Below are positions 16,825 to 26,691 of a DNA stretch of 64,000 bases, piece after piece. The stretch covers positions 186,001 through 250,000 of the forward strand of contig MNTL01000001.1 in assembly GCA_001916965.1 (NCBI GenBank), given 5' to 3'. The notes under the pieces were generated by a model. The model made no database searches. It was not told the origin of the DNA and saw only the letters and a list, made by a program, of their open reading frames with translations. The stretch is from Roseburia sp. CAG:10041_57 (GTDB lineage: Bacteria; Bacillota; Clostridia; Lachnospirales; Lachnospiraceae). Made by a program: the position numbers and the translations under genes. The first letter of the stretch is position 1; every line of letters begins with the position of its first letter.

Positions 16825-17070
16825 TTATTTCTCAATACCAGCTGCCTTGAAGATCTTAGCTACAACGTCTGTAGGCTGAGCACCGTTAGATAACCACTTC
16901 TTAGCTAATTCTTCGTTTACCTTGAATTCGCTGGGATCTGTGTTAGGATTGTAAGTACCGATCTCTTCGATACACTTTCCATCTCTTGGGGAACGGGAAT
17001 CTGCTACGATAATTCTATAGATAGGAGCTTTCTTCTGACCCATTCTTCTTAATCTGATTTTTACTGCCAT
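16825..17070 (-). CDS. rpsP: 30S ribosomal protein S16
   Basis: An 81-residue S16 with the typical start VKIRLRRMGQKKAPIYRIIVADSR region and YNPNTDP. A GAGGTG ribosome binding site precedes the ATG. It lies between ffh and khpA. Confidence 0.97.
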   Translation of the reverse strand: MAVKIRLRRMGQKKAPIYRIIVADSRSPRDGKCIEEIGTYNPNTDPSEFKVNEELAKKWLSNGAQPTDVVAKIFKAAGIEK

Positions 17071-17112
17071 TTTAATTCACCTCATAGTCTTTCTTAAAAA
17101 TTATAATTTATA

Positions 17113-18468
17113 TCAGAAAGGAAATTTAAATTTACCTTTTCTTCCACCAAATCCTCCCATCATTCCCGGGAGCTGTTTCATCATCTTCTGTGACTGTTCA
17201 AACTGCTTGATGAAACGGTTTACAACTGCGATGTCAACGCCTGCGCCTTTTGCAATTCTATGCTTTCTGCTTGGGTTCAGGAGTTTGGGATCCTTACGCT
17301 CAGCAGGTGTCATGGAAAGAACAATTGCTTCCATTCTGGCAAGCTGTTTCTCATCTACAGCACCTTCCAGATCACTGGCTTTGATTCCCATACCTGGCAT
17401 CATACCCAGAATACTGGATAAACCACCGAGCTTCTTCATCTGAGACATACTTTCAAGATAATCTTCAAAGTCAAACTTACCCTTCTTTAAGCGGGCTGTC
17501 ATCTCTTTCTCTTTGTCAGCATCCATGTCAAGATTTGCTTCTGCAACCTTATCAATCAATGTCAGCACATCACCCATGCCCAGAATACGATTCGCCATTC
17601 TGTCCGGATGGAACTGCTCGATGTCTGTCAACTTCTCGCCAGTACTTACAAAGAGAATCGGCTTGCCGGTTACTGCCTTAACTGAAAGAGCGGCACCACC
17701 TCGTGTATCACCATCCATCTTGGAAAGGATAACACCATCTACTCCAATCTTCTCATCGAATTCCTTGGCTACATTAACGGCATCCTGACCTGTCATGGCA
17801 TCTACTACCAGCAATGTCTGATGAACTTCAACATTTGCCTTGATCTCCTGCAGCTCTGCCATCATGTCTTCATCAATATGTAGACGACCAGCCGTATCAA
17901 TGATTACAACATTGTTATTATTCTTGGCAGCATGTTCAAGAGCTGCCTTCACAATATCGACCGGTTTATGATTTACACCCATGGAAAAGAAATCAGCTTC
18001 TATCTTCTGTGCATTTACGGATAACTGTTCAATCGCCGCAGGTCTGTAGATATCGCAGGCTACCAGCAAAGGCTTCTTGCCTTTCAGTTTCAGCTTTCCA
18101 GCAATCTTGGCTGCTGCTGTTGTTTTACCAGCACCCTGAAGACCGCACATCATGATAACTGTAGTAGCTTTACCAGGCTGTAAAGCAAGTTCCGTTGTCT
18201 CGGAACCCATCAGATTCACCATCTCTTCATTTACAATCTTAATGACCATCTGACCAGGATTGAGACCATTCATGACGTCAGCACCGATTGCACGCTCTTC
18301 CACAGCCTTAACGAACTGTTTTACAACTTTGAAGTTAACATCCGCTTCCAGAAGCGCCATCTTGACTTCTTTTAACGCAGCCTTTACATCAGCTTCCGTC
18401 AATCGTCCCTTACTTCTTAAATTTTTGAAAACATTCTGCAGTTTGTCTGTTAAGCTTTCAAATGCCAT
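17113..18468 (-). CDS. ffh: Signal recognition particle protein Ffh
   Basis: Ffh with 4.5S-type RNA targets nascent membrane proteins to FtsY. It has an N-terminal helical bundle, the G domain (GLQGAGKTT, DTAGR, SKMDGDTRGG) and the Met-rich M domain from about residue 300 (MKKLGGLSSILGMMPGMG). It is 451 residues. The ribosome binding site GAGGAG lies inside the end of ylxM. Its receptor FtsY is encoded nearby at 21113-22084. Confidence 0.97.
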   Translation of the reverse strand: MAFESLTDKLQNVFKNLRSKGRLTEADVKAALKEVKMALLEADVNFKVVKQFVKAVEERAIGADVMNGLNPGQMVIKIVNEEMVNLMGSETTELALQPGKATTVIMMCGLQGAGKTTAAAKIAGKLKLKGKKPLLVACDIYRPAAIEQLSVNAQKIEADFFSMGVNHKPVDIVKAALEHAAKNNNNVVIIDTAGRLHIDEDMMAELQEIKANVEVHQTLLVVDAMTGQDAVNVAKEFDEKIGVDGVILSKMDGDTRGGAALSVKAVTGKPILFVSTGEKLTDIEQFHPDRMANRILGMGDVLTLIDKVAEANLDMDADKEKEMTARLKKGKFDFEDYLESMSQMKKLGGLSSILGMMPGMGIKASDLEGAVDEKQLARMEAIVLSMTPAERKDPKLLNPSRKHRIAKGAGVDIAVVNRFIKQFEQSQKMMKQLPGMMGGFGGRKGKFKFPF

Positions 18469-18470
18469 TC

Positions 18471-18845
18471 TTAAAGCTCCTCTATAATCTCATTGGATAA
18501 TTGTCTGATTCGCACATCATCTGTCAGAAGATTAATCTGACTTATCATGTGCTTGATTCTGGCGAACTTCTCTACCAGATGAAGCTTCTCTTCGTATTCT
18601 GCAAGTGCTTTATCACAACGCTTGATAATGTCATGAACACCCTGCCTGCTGATTCCCTGTTCATTGGCTATCTCGCTGAGAGACAGGTCATTTACAATGG
18701 CATCCTCATAGATCTTCTTCTGATGAGGTGTCAGCAGTTCGCCATAGAAATCATACAGCATACCTCTCAGCTCCAGTTTTTCAATGTCTCCAAAGCTTAC
18801 TAAAGCTTCTTCTTTTCCACTTTGTGAAAGGTTCTCTGTACTCAT
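18471..18845 (-). CDS. ylxM: YlxM-type helix-turn-helix protein
   Basis: A 124-residue protein of the YlxM/p13 family; the helix-turn-helix is SLSEIANEQGISRQGVHDIIKR. It is always next to ffh, and homologues stimulate SRP assembly. The frame extends to 18887, but GGAGG sits 7 nt before the ATG at 18845. It is the first gene of the SRP/ribosomal operon. Confidence 0.92.
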   Translation of the reverse strand: MSTENLSQSGKEEALVSFGDIEKLELRGMLYDFYGELLTPHQKKIYEDAIVNDLSLSEIANEQGISRQGVHDIIKRCDKALAEYEEKLHLVEKFARIKHMISQINLLTDDVRIRQLSNEIIEEL

Positions 18846-18898
18846 ATAACAGCCTCCGCAATTCATGTTCATGTCATTGCGCATCACACGACTTTATT

Positions 18899-18927
18899 AG
18901 AATACTACAAACATTTATGGGTGTCAA
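18899..18927 (-). promoter_or_regulatory. Sigma-A promoter for ylxM-ffh-rpsP-khpA-rimM-trmD-rplS
   Basis: On the minus strand TTGACA (18922-18927), a 17-bp spacer and TATTCT (18899-18904), about 55 bp before the ylxM ATG. Confidence 0.82.
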
Positions 18928-18953
18928 GTATTTTCTCTTTACACTTTAAAATT

Positions 18954-19832
18954 TTATAATCTTTCTCTTCGGATGTCCTTATATCCTTCTCCGAATATCT
19001 CACTTGCAGAGGATACAATCATGAAAGCATTCGGGTCTTCATCCTTTACTATCTCTTCTGCAAGGGGTGCCATCTGCTTTCGCATGACTACCATAACGAC
19101 CTGCTTATCCTGCATGGAGTAAGCCCCCTTGGCTGATATAAGAGTGGCTGTGATATCCAGCTCTTCCAGAATACGTTCTCTGATACGCTGGGGATGATCA
19201 CTGATAATATAGATCAGTTTGGCTTCATCAGGACCATATAATACGTAATCCATCACAACAGAATCAACTGCTACTGCGACTCCTGCATAGAATGCCACTG
19301 TCAGGTCCCGGAACACAATCCAGGAAGCGATAATGACCAGTGCGTCAAATACCAGGAATAACACACCCGTCTTAATATGTTTCCAGCGAAGTCTCATTAC
19401 TTTTACAATAATGTCTGAGCCACCGGTAGTAGCCCCCGCCTTGAAAGTCATGGCAAGAGATATGGCAAGTAACGCACCACCAATCACAGATGCGATCAGC
19501 AGGTCCTGTGTTACTGCGCCAAAAGGCGTCAGATAATTGGTAAATACCGTAATTGCAGCCAATGCATAGAATGTAGAGGCAATGAATTTAGGTCCAAACT
19601 TCAATAATCCCAATAATACAATAGGAACATTCAGAATCAGATTCAATGTACCTGTAGGAATATTGGTAAATCTGTTTATTAAAATAGCAACGCCGGTGAT
19701 TCCTCCCGGCGCTATATTATTCGGGTCAAGAAACAGGCTGATGGAAATGGCATAGATAAATGCTGCCACAGTGATCATCACATAATTTCTGACCCTCTTT
19801 ATGATTTTTTTCTGCCTTGTTAAAGTGCCCAT
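18954..19832 (-). CDS. YitT family membrane protein (DUF161/DUF2179)
   Basis: A 292-residue protein with five to six hydrophobic segments in the first 200 residues, including LDPNNIAPGGITGVAI and GATTGGSDI motifs typical of YitT proteins. A cytoplasmic DUF2179 domain follows (about 205-285). Transported substrate and role are unknown. A GAGGTG precedes the ATG. It is 16 bp after ilvA and has no terminator of its own before the ylxM promoter. Confidence 0.9.
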   Translation of the reverse strand: MGTLTRQKKIIKRVRNYVMITVAAFIYAISISLFLDPNNIAPGGITGVAILINRFTNIPTGTLNLILNVPIVLLGLLKFGPKFIASTFYALAAITVFTNYLTPFGAVTQDLLIASVIGGALLAISLAMTFKAGATTGGSDIIVKVMRLRWKHIKTGVLFLVFDALVIIASWIVFRDLTVAFYAGVAVAVDSVVMDYVLYGPDEAKLIYIISDHPQRIRERILEELDITATLISAKGAYSMQDKQVVMVVMRKQMAPLAEEIVKDEDPNAFMIVSSASEIFGEGYKDIRRERL

Positions 19833-19848
19833 ACCCCAACACCTCTGT

Positions 19849-21069
19849 TTAGATATTCGTTCTCACTTGTTTTGGCTGATAACCTTTCTCTTCAAGTGCC
19901 TTGATAATCTGATTCTTGTGTTCGGTACCGAATGTTTCCAAAGTAATACGTAATTCCACTGCCGCACTTCTGTTAATAGATACGAACTGATTGTGCTCCA
20001 GTTTGATTACATTGCCGTTTTCTTTAGCTATTACATCAGCTACTTTACTAAGCATGCCCGGCTTATCAGGAAGTAATACAGATACAGTAAAGATTCTGTC
20101 TCTGAAGATCAGTCCCTGCTGAACTACAGAAGACATAGTGATAATATCCATATTGCCACCACTTAAAATAGACACAACTCTCTGATTCTGTACATTCAGA
20201 TGTTTCAATGCAGCTACTGTGAGAAGTCCTGAGTTTTCAACGACCATTTTATGATTCTCTACAATATCAAGGAATGCTACAACCAGTTCTTCATCAGGTA
20301 CTGTTATGATATCATCCAGGTTCTTCTGAATATAGGGAAATATATTCTTTCCAGGTGTCTTAACAGCAGTGCCGTCAGCTATTGTATTCACTCCGGGAAG
20401 TGTTGTTACTTCACCCTTCTTTAAGGACTCCTGCATACAGTTAGCACCTGCCGGTTCAACACCGATTACCTTGATCTTGGGATTTAAGAGCTTGGCAAGT
20501 GTAGATACACCGGTTGCAAGTCCACCGCCACCGATTGGAACCAGAATAATGTCTACAAGAGGCAGCTCCTTGAAAATCTCCATGGCAATCGTACCCTGAC
20601 CTGTAGCAACTGTGGGGTCATCAAATGGATGAATAAAAGTATATCCATTCTCTTCTGCCAGCTGATAAGCATATTCGCAGGCTTCATCATATACATCACC
20701 CTTGAGAATAACTTCTGCACCATAGCTCTTGGTTCTGTTCACTTTCATTAAAGGTGTCGTTGTAGGCATTACGATAACTGCCTTTACACCATATTTCTTT
20801 GCTGCATAAGCAACACCCTGTGCATGATTACCGGCTGAAGCTGTAATTAAGCCCTTTTCCCGCTCTTCCGGAGAAAGGGTGCTGATTTTATAATAAGCGC
20901 CTCTTAACTTATAAGCGCCTGTCAACTGCATGTTTTCAGGCTTTAAATATACTTTATTGCCTGTCTGATTGCTTAAAAACTCACTGTACATCAGCTTGGT
21001 TTCAGATGTTACCTGTTTTACGATTTCTGAAGCTTCTTCAAATTTTTCTAATGTTAGCATTTCTGACAT
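19849..21069 (-). CDS. ilvA: Threonine ammonia-lyase
   Basis: A PLP enzyme that deaminates threonine to 2-oxobutyrate. The PLP lysine is in AYKLRGAYYKI (about residue 53); also visible are SAGNHAQGVAYAA, the phosphate loop VPIGGGGLATGVS, and a single C-terminal ACT domain from about residue 325. At 406 residues with one ACT domain it matches the shorter Clostridial type rather than the 500-residue biosynthetic IlvA with two. It could serve isoleucine synthesis or catabolism. Confidence 0.92.
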   Translation of the reverse strand: MSEMLTLEKFEEASEIVKQVTSETKLMYSEFLSNQTGNKVYLKPENMQLTGAYKLRGAYYKISTLSPEEREKGLITASAGNHAQGVAYAAKKYGVKAVIVMPTTTPLMKVNRTKSYGAEVILKGDVYDEACEYAYQLAEENGYTFIHPFDDPTVATGQGTIAMEIFKELPLVDIILVPIGGGGLATGVSTLAKLLNPKIKVIGVEPAGANCMQESLKKGEVTTLPGVNTIADGTAVKTPGKNIFPYIQKNLDDIITVPDEELVVAFLDIVENHKMVVENSGLLTVAALKHLNVQNQRVVSILSGGNMDIITMSSVVQQGLIFRDRIFTVSVLLPDKPGMLSKVADVIAKENGNVIKLEHNQFVSINRSAAVELRITLETFGTEHKNQIIKALEEKGYQPKQVRTNI

Positions 21070-21112
21070 TTTACTGCTACTCCTTCTTTATCATATACTT
21101 ATTGGCGGTTGT

Positions 21113-22084
21113 TTATACTTCTGTTCCCTGTCCCTCATCGGATGTCTCTTCTTCCGGTTTTACATCAAACAGGGCATTCACGAATTCATCTACATCGAAT
21201 TTCTGCAGATCTTCTATGGTTTCCCCGACACCGATATATTTTACAGGTACATTCAGTTCAGATTGAATAGCTACAGCGATTCCACCCTTTGCAGTTCCAT
21301 CCATCTTGGTCAGGATAATACCTGTCAGGTTCGCCACTTCGCCGAATTCTCTTGCCTGAGCCAAAGCATTCTGACCTGTTGTTCCGTCCAGTACAATCAG
21401 GTTCTCACGATGTGCATCCGGGAATTCACGGTCAATGATACGATTCATCTTTTTAAGCTCTTCCATCAGATTCTTCTTATTATGAAGGCGTCCTGCTGTA
21501 TCGCAGATCAGGACATCCACATTTCTTGCCTTGGCTGCATTGACTGCATCATAGATAACAGATGCAGGGTCAGCCCCATCTGTACCGCCGATCATATCAA
21601 CGCCGGCTCTGTGCGCCCACTCTGCAAGCTGATCTCCGGCTGCTGCACGGAAAGTATCGGCTGCTGCAATCAGCACCTTTCTTCCCTGTCCTTTCAGGAT
21701 GCCTGCTAATTTACCAACAGATGTGGTCTTGCCTACACCATTGACGCCAATGATGAAGATAACTGACTGTTTCTTTTCAAAATCATATGCAGTTTCACCT
21801 ACACGCATCTGCTCCTTTATGCTTTCTACAAGAAGCTGCTTACATTCGGAAGGGTGTTTTAAGTGCTTTTCTTTTACGGCAGTTTTCATACGTTCCATGA
21901 TATCTGTCGTTGCGTTGACACCAACATCTCCCATAATCAGCATTTCTTCCAGCTCCTCATAGAAGTCATCATCTATTTCGGAAGCCCCATGAAAAACGGC
22001 ATCAATTCCTGACACAATATTATCTCTTGTTTTCGTCAGCCCTTCTTTTAAACGGCTGAAAAAGCCTTTCTTTTCTTCTGACAT
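21113..22084 (-). CDS. ftsY: Signal recognition particle receptor FtsY
   Basis: The SRP receptor GTPase at the membrane. It has an N-terminal NG domain without a long acidic A domain, G1 IGVNGVGKTTSVGKLAG, DTAGRLHNKKNLMEEL and TKMDGTAKGG. The GGAGG ribosome binding site favours the ATG at 22084 (323 residues) over a GTG two codons upstream. It follows smc by 22 bp. Confidence 0.96.
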   Translation of the reverse strand: MSEEKKGFFSRLKEGLTKTRDNIVSGIDAVFHGASEIDDDFYEELEEMLIMGDVGVNATTDIMERMKTAVKEKHLKHPSECKQLLVESIKEQMRVGETAYDFEKKQSVIFIIGVNGVGKTTSVGKLAGILKGQGRKVLIAAADTFRAAAGDQLAEWAHRAGVDMIGGTDGADPASVIYDAVNAAKARNVDVLICDTAGRLHNKKNLMEELKKMNRIIDREFPDAHRENLIVLDGTTGQNALAQAREFGEVANLTGIILTKMDGTAKGGIAVAIQSELNVPVKYIGVGETIEDLQKFDVDEFVNALFDVKPEEETSDEGQGTEV

Positions 22085-22106
22085 TTTCACTCCTCCTCAT
22101 ATATCT

Positions 22107-25100
22107 TTAATTTTCCAGCGAACTGTCTATCAGATTTACACTGACTAATGTAGATACACCTTTCTCCTGCATGGTGATACCATACAGTCTGTCAGCCTGT
22201 TCCATTGTTCCTCTTCTATGTGTAATAACAATGAACTGTGTACTCTTCGTCAGTTTATTCAGATATTTTGCGAAACGGGATACATTTCCTTCATCCAGAG
22301 CTGCTTCAATCTCATCCAATAGACAAAAAGGGGAAGGCTTCAGACTCTGGATTGCAAATAACAGGGCTATCGCCGTAAAAGATTTCTCTCCACCCGATAA
22401 CTGCATCATATTCTGTAATTTCTTTCCGGGCGGCTGTGCGATAATACGAACACCTGCTTCCAGAATATCTTCATCTTCTATCAGCTCAAGTGTACCCTTA
22501 CCACCGCCGAAAAGCTCTTTAAATACCTTATCGAACTCTCTTCGGATTTCTTCGAACTTCTCAGCGAACTGCTTACGCATCGCTGTGTCAAGCTCCTGAA
22601 TAATACCCTCCAGTGTCTTCTCAGCCTCAATCAGGTCATCATGCTGGTTCTTTAAGAATGTATAACGTTCCATTAATGCTTTATAATCTTCAATGGCATT
22701 TACATTTACATCACCCAGCTTGCGAAGCTCATCCTTGATACCTGCAATCTGTTTACGCATCGCGGGTACATCTGTCATATCCTCTTTACGAAGTTCGGCT
22801 GCAGAGCTAAGTGTCAGCTCGTACTCATTCCACATATAATTAATCTGTGAATCCAGCATATCATCCAGTTTTTCCTTCTGCGCATTGAGACGATATACTT
22901 CTTTATCCAGTCCTGCTTTACGATCAGAAAGTTCTTCACGAGTGCTGAAGAATGTCTTCTGTTTCGCTGTCAGTTCTTCACGAAGAGTCTGTTTCTCTTT
23001 CAGTGCTACTTCTGAATCAGATTGCGTTGTATGGGAAGCTTCAATGGCAGCTGATAATTCTTCAATGCTCTTTCTTCTTACATCTGCTTCTTCCTGACTT
23101 TGGGACAGACTCAACTCTACTTCCTGCAATTCTCTGTTCAATCTGTCAATTTCACTTTCGATTCGGCTCAGATTGGCTTTTTCAAATTCCTGCTTCTGCA
23201 ACAGCTTCTCATAAGCCACATCCCATTCACCAACCATGCTGGTCTTGCCTGACTCTTCCGCACGGTATCCATCCAGTTCCTTCTGGCATTGGGCAATTGC
23301 CTGTTCCAGATTCTTCTCCTGCTCCTGGGATATCTGTAATTCCTGATTGATGGCTTCTTTATCCTGATTAATCTGTTCCTGCTTCCGGTCAATCTCAAGT
23401 TCTTCTGATTTCAGGTCTCCATAACCCTGTTCTGCCTCAGCTTTACGCTCCTGTGCTGTTACCACATTCATACGTGCTGTATTCTGCTTGATGAACAGCT
23501 CCTGTAATGCAGCCTTTTCCTCTTCTATGGATTTACGAAGGTCATTTCTCTTCTGGCGCATTTCTTCCAGAGCAGCCTTGGCAGCTTCCATTGCCTGTTT
23601 AGACTGTGCAACCCTTTTCTCAAGCTCTTCCATCTCTCTTCTTCTACCGAGAAGATTGGAATTATTCTTGAAAGCACCACCACTGATAGCACCACCAGGC
23701 ACAAGAAGTTCTCCTTCCAGAGTAACCATTCTCACGCCATAGTCATATTTTCTTGCAATTTTCACAGCATGATCGATGGTATCAATGACTGCAATTCTGC
23801 CAAGCATTGCCTTGGCAACATTGGAATAGCGTTTCTCTGTCTGTACAAGAGAATCAGCCAGTCCTATAGCGCCTTTCTCATTCAATACATCCGGTGTCTT
23901 GAACTCCTGTGGATTCGTAATACTGGTAAGAGGAAGAAACGTTGCACGTCCATAACGATTCTTCTTTAGAAATTCAATCATTTCCTTGGCAGTCTCTTCA
24001 TCGTCCGTAACAATATTCTGGATATTACCACCAAGAGCTGTCTCAATGGCAGTCTCATATTTCTTCTCTACCTTGATGATATCTGCTACAACGCCGATGA
24101 TACCCTGATTCCTGTCTTTCTGCTCCATGACCTTCTGAATACTGCCGCCATATCCTTCATAGCGTTCTGTGAGGTTTGTCACCGTATCCAGCTTGGATTT
24201 ACTCTGTTGATATTTCTCCTGTAAAGAACGTATCTCTTCATCTTTGGCAGTCAATGCTGCACGCATGGCAGTATTTTCTTCATCCAGCTGAGTCAGATGA
24301 TTATTTGTGTCAATAATCCGGTCATTGATCTTGCGGAACTCCTCCTCCAGAGATTGAATCTCAGCATCCCTCTCTGCCTCATCACTCTTGGCACGAAGCA
24401 AACGGGAATTCAGCTCAGCCTTACGAATACGCAGCTGCTCCATCATCGTGTCAAAACTACTCATCTTGGACTTAATGGTAGCTCTGTCATTCAATGTATC
24501 AATAATCTGTTTCTTATCTTCTTCAATCAGAGTATTTAACTCTTCAATTCTCTGCTGTACCTGCGTTAAAGAGTTCTTAGCCTCATTTCTGGACTGTTCC
24601 AGAGAAGCCATTTCTTCATCATATACAGCTTTGTCAGCAAGAAGCCTGGATTTCTCCTGTTCCTTCTCCTGAATCTGCTCTTTGATGGTATTGGCACGGT
24701 CATGAAAATGCTGTTCATTTCCCTGCGCATTTTTAATCTGTTCTTTTAAGACTGCAATTTCGCCTTCCAGCTTACCACGGGTTACATTTGCATCCGATAT
24801 GGAAGTTCTGGCAATCTCAATCTCCTGATCCAGTTCTTCAATACGAAGCTGAATACTGTCATATTCATTCTTGATATTATCGTACTGCTGTACTGCCTGT
24901 TCGTATTCGCCTTTGGCAATTGCGTACTTCTCTTCTACATCAGTTAATTGTCCCTTCATCCTGTCATTTTCCAAAAGGAACAGATTAACATCCAGCTCTT
25001 TTAATTCTTCGCGCTTCTTTAAGAAGATCTTTGCCTTCTCAGACTGCTTCTCCAATGGGCCTACCTGCTTCTCAAGTTCGCTTAGAATATCGTTGACACG

Positions 25101-25667
25101 GACAAGGTTCTGCTTCTCATCCTCCAGCTTCTTCTGCGCAGTTGCCTTACGTTTCTTGAACTTCACAATACCGGCTGCTTCATCGAACAGCTCTCTCTTC
25201 TCTTCCGGCTTACCACTCAGAATCTTCTCAATCTGACCCTGACCAATGATAGAATATCCTTCTTTACCGATACCTGTATCGTAGAAAAGTTCATTCACAT
25301 CCTTCAATCTACAAGGAGTTCCGTTAATCGAATATTCACTTTCTCCGGAACGGTACAATCTACGTGCCACTGTTACTTCTTCATAATCAATGGCTAATTT
25401 ATGATCCGCATTGTCAAAGGTAATCGCCACATAGGCAAATCCCTGCGGTTTACGAAGCTCTGTTCCCGAGAAAATGACATCCTGCATGGATTCACCACGG
25501 AGCTGCTTGATGCGCTGCTCACCCAGAACCCATCGAACAGCATCTGCAACATTACTTTTACCGGAACCGTTAGGACCAACGATACCAGTAATTCCCTGGT
25601 GAAACTGAAAATTGATTTTATTTGCAAAAGACTTAAACCCCTGTACTTCTATGCTTTTTAAATACAT
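22107..25667 (-). CDS. smc: Chromosome segregation protein SMC
   Basis: SMC forms the condensin core with ScpA/ScpB. The 1186-residue protein has Walker A GPNGSGKSNVADAVRWVLG (residues 32-50), coiled coils at about 170-490 and 690-1000, a hinge near 510-680 rich in Gly, the ABC signature LSGGEKSFTAIALLFAIQ and Walker B FCLLDEIEAALDE near 1110. It lies between rnc and ftsY, the classical Firmicute order. Confidence 0.97.
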   Translation of the reverse strand: MYLKSIEVQGFKSFANKINFQFHQGITGIVGPNGSGKSNVADAVRWVLGEQRIKQLRGESMQDVIFSGTELRKPQGFAYVAITFDNADHKLAIDYEEVTVARRLYRSGESEYSINGTPCRLKDVNELFYDTGIGKEGYSIIGQGQIEKILSGKPEEKRELFDEAAGIVKFKKRKATAQKKLEDEKQNLVRVNDILSELEKQVGPLEKQSEKAKIFLKKREELKELDVNLFLLENDRMKGQLTDVEEKYAIAKGEYEQAVQQYDNIKNEYDSIQLRIEELDQEIEIARTSISDANVTRGKLEGEIAVLKEQIKNAQGNEQHFHDRANTIKEQIQEKEQEKSRLLADKAVYDEEMASLEQSRNEAKNSLTQVQQRIEELNTLIEEDKKQIIDTLNDRATIKSKMSSFDTMMEQLRIRKAELNSRLLRAKSDEAERDAEIQSLEEEFRKINDRIIDTNNHLTQLDEENTAMRAALTAKDEEIRSLQEKYQQSKSKLDTVTNLTERYEGYGGSIQKVMEQKDRNQGIIGVVADIIKVEKKYETAIETALGGNIQNIVTDDEETAKEMIEFLKKNRYGRATFLPLTSITNPQEFKTPDVLNEKGAIGLADSLVQTEKRYSNVAKAMLGRIAVIDTIDHAVKIARKYDYGVRMVTLEGELLVPGGAISGGAFKNNSNLLGRRREMEELEKRVAQSKQAMEAAKAALEEMRQKRNDLRKSIEEEKAALQELFIKQNTARMNVVTAQERKAEAEQGYGDLKSEELEIDRKQEQINQDKEAINQELQISQEQEKNLEQAIAQCQKELDGYRAEESGKTSMVGEWDVAYEKLLQKQEFEKANLSRIESEIDRLNRELQEVELSLSQSQEEADVRRKSIEELSAAIEASHTTQSDSEVALKEKQTLREELTAKQKTFFSTREELSDRKAGLDKEVYRLNAQKEKLDDMLDSQINYMWNEYELTLSSAAELRKEDMTDVPAMRKQIAGIKDELRKLGDVNVNAIEDYKALMERYTFLKNQHDDLIEAEKTLEGIIQELDTAMRKQFAEKFEEIRREFDKVFKELFGGGKGTLELIEDEDILEAGVRIIAQPPGKKLQNMMQLSGGEKSFTAIALLFAIQSLKPSPFCLLDEIEAALDEGNVSRFAKYLNKLTKSTQFIVITHRRGTMEQADRLYGITMQEKGVSTLVSVNLIDSSLEN

Positions 25668-25697
25668 CTATGTCCCCCAAATGTCAAAGTATTAAGA

Positions 25698-26402
25698 CTA
25701 TTTACGATGCTTACCCTTCATCTTAAGAAGTGCTTCATAAGCAGCCTGCTGCTCTGCAGCTTTCTTGGTTCTGCCAGTACCGGAACCGATAAGTACATCA
25801 TTCAGATAAGCATCTACCGTAAATTGTTTATTATGATCAGGACCACTTTCACCAATCAGTTCATAACGAAGCTGTGCATCCTTCTTCTTCTGGATCTCTT
25901 CCTGCAGAATGGTCTTACTGTCAAGGAAAAGAATCTTATTCTCCAAATCTGATAAAATAAAGCGATAAATATGTTTCTTGGCATTCTCTATACCGCCATC
26001 CAGAAAAATTGCACCAATAATCGCTTCCATAACATCAGAGGTAATAGAGCTTCTGTATCTGCCGCCGGTATACTCCTCGCCTCTGCCTAATAATATGTAA
26101 GAACCAAGGTCAATATCCTTTGCGCAATATGCCAGTGCAGGTTCACAGACCATGGAAGCCCTGAGCTTCGTCAGCTGTCCTTCCGGCATCTGTGGATTCT
26201 CCCTGAATAGGAATTCACTGGATACAAGCTCCAGTACTGCATCTCCAAGGAATTCCAGTCTCTCGTAATCCTTTAATTTGTTGATTTTCTGTTCATTTGC
26301 AAAAGAACTGTGTGTCAGCGCCTGTTTCAACAGCTCCGTATTTTGGAATCTGTAACCGATCTTGTCCTGCAATTCTTCTAATAATTCATTCATGTCACGC
26401 AT
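25698..26402 (-). CDS. rnc: Ribonuclease III
   Basis: It cleaves double-stranded RNA in rRNA processing and mRNA turnover. The catalytic signature ERLEFLGDAVLELVSSEFLF (about residues 47-66) and DVMEAIIGAIFLDGG are followed by a C-terminal dsRNA-binding domain (about 158-230). It is 234 residues. A GGAGC ribosome binding site precedes the ATG. Confidence 0.97.
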   Translation of the reverse strand: MRDMNELLEELQDKIGYRFQNTELLKQALTHSSFANEQKINKLKDYERLEFLGDAVLELVSSEFLFRENPQMPEGQLTKLRASMVCEPALAYCAKDIDLGSYILLGRGEEYTGGRYRSSITSDVMEAIIGAIFLDGGIENAKKHIYRFILSDLENKILFLDSKTILQEEIQKKKDAQLRYELIGESGPDHNKQFTVDAYLNDVLIGSGTGRTKKAAEQQAAYEALLKMKGKHRK

Positions 26403-26427
26403 TTTTTCCGCTCCTGTTTCTTCATGG

Positions 26428-26450
26428 AAAAAGCCCCATACAGGGCTTTA
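26428..26450 (-). terminator. Weak terminator between acpP and rnc
   Basis: On the minus strand AAGCCC-TGTAT-GGGGCTT is followed by TTT. The short stem suggests partial termination, giving more acpP than rnc-smc-ftsY transcript. Confidence 0.55.
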
Positions 26451-26675
26451 TTTCACACTTTTAATCAAATCAACAGCTTCCTGGACTGTTGTAATTTTTT
26501 CTATTTTTTCCGCAGGAATTGTGATACCAAGTTTCTCTTCAACGCCCATCACAATCTGATATACGTCAAGGGAATCGGCTCCCAAATCTGTGAGAAATGT
26601 CATATCCGGTCGGATTTCTTCCGGGTCCATGCCCAGAATAGCAGCCGTAACCTTTCTCAAAGCTTCATATTCCAT
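26448..26675 (-). CDS. acpP: Acyl carrier protein
   Basis: It carries fatty acyl chains on a 4'-phosphopantetheine arm attached to the serine in LGADSLD. The protein is 75 residues and acidic. I use the ATG at 26675, with AAGGA 9 nt upstream, rather than the frame opening at 26699 that overlaps plsX. Its neighbour plsX uses acyl-ACP as substrate. Confidence 0.93.
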   Translation of the reverse strand: MEYEALRKVTAAILGMDPEEIRPDMTFLTDLGADSLDVYQIVMGVEEKLGITIPAEKIEKITTVQEAVDLIKSVK

Positions 26676-26691
26676 TATCCCAAGTCCTTCC

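Noticed and set aside
23168..23398. Overlapping open frames within smc
   Set aside because: Long coiled-coil coding regions leave other frames open; no start signals.
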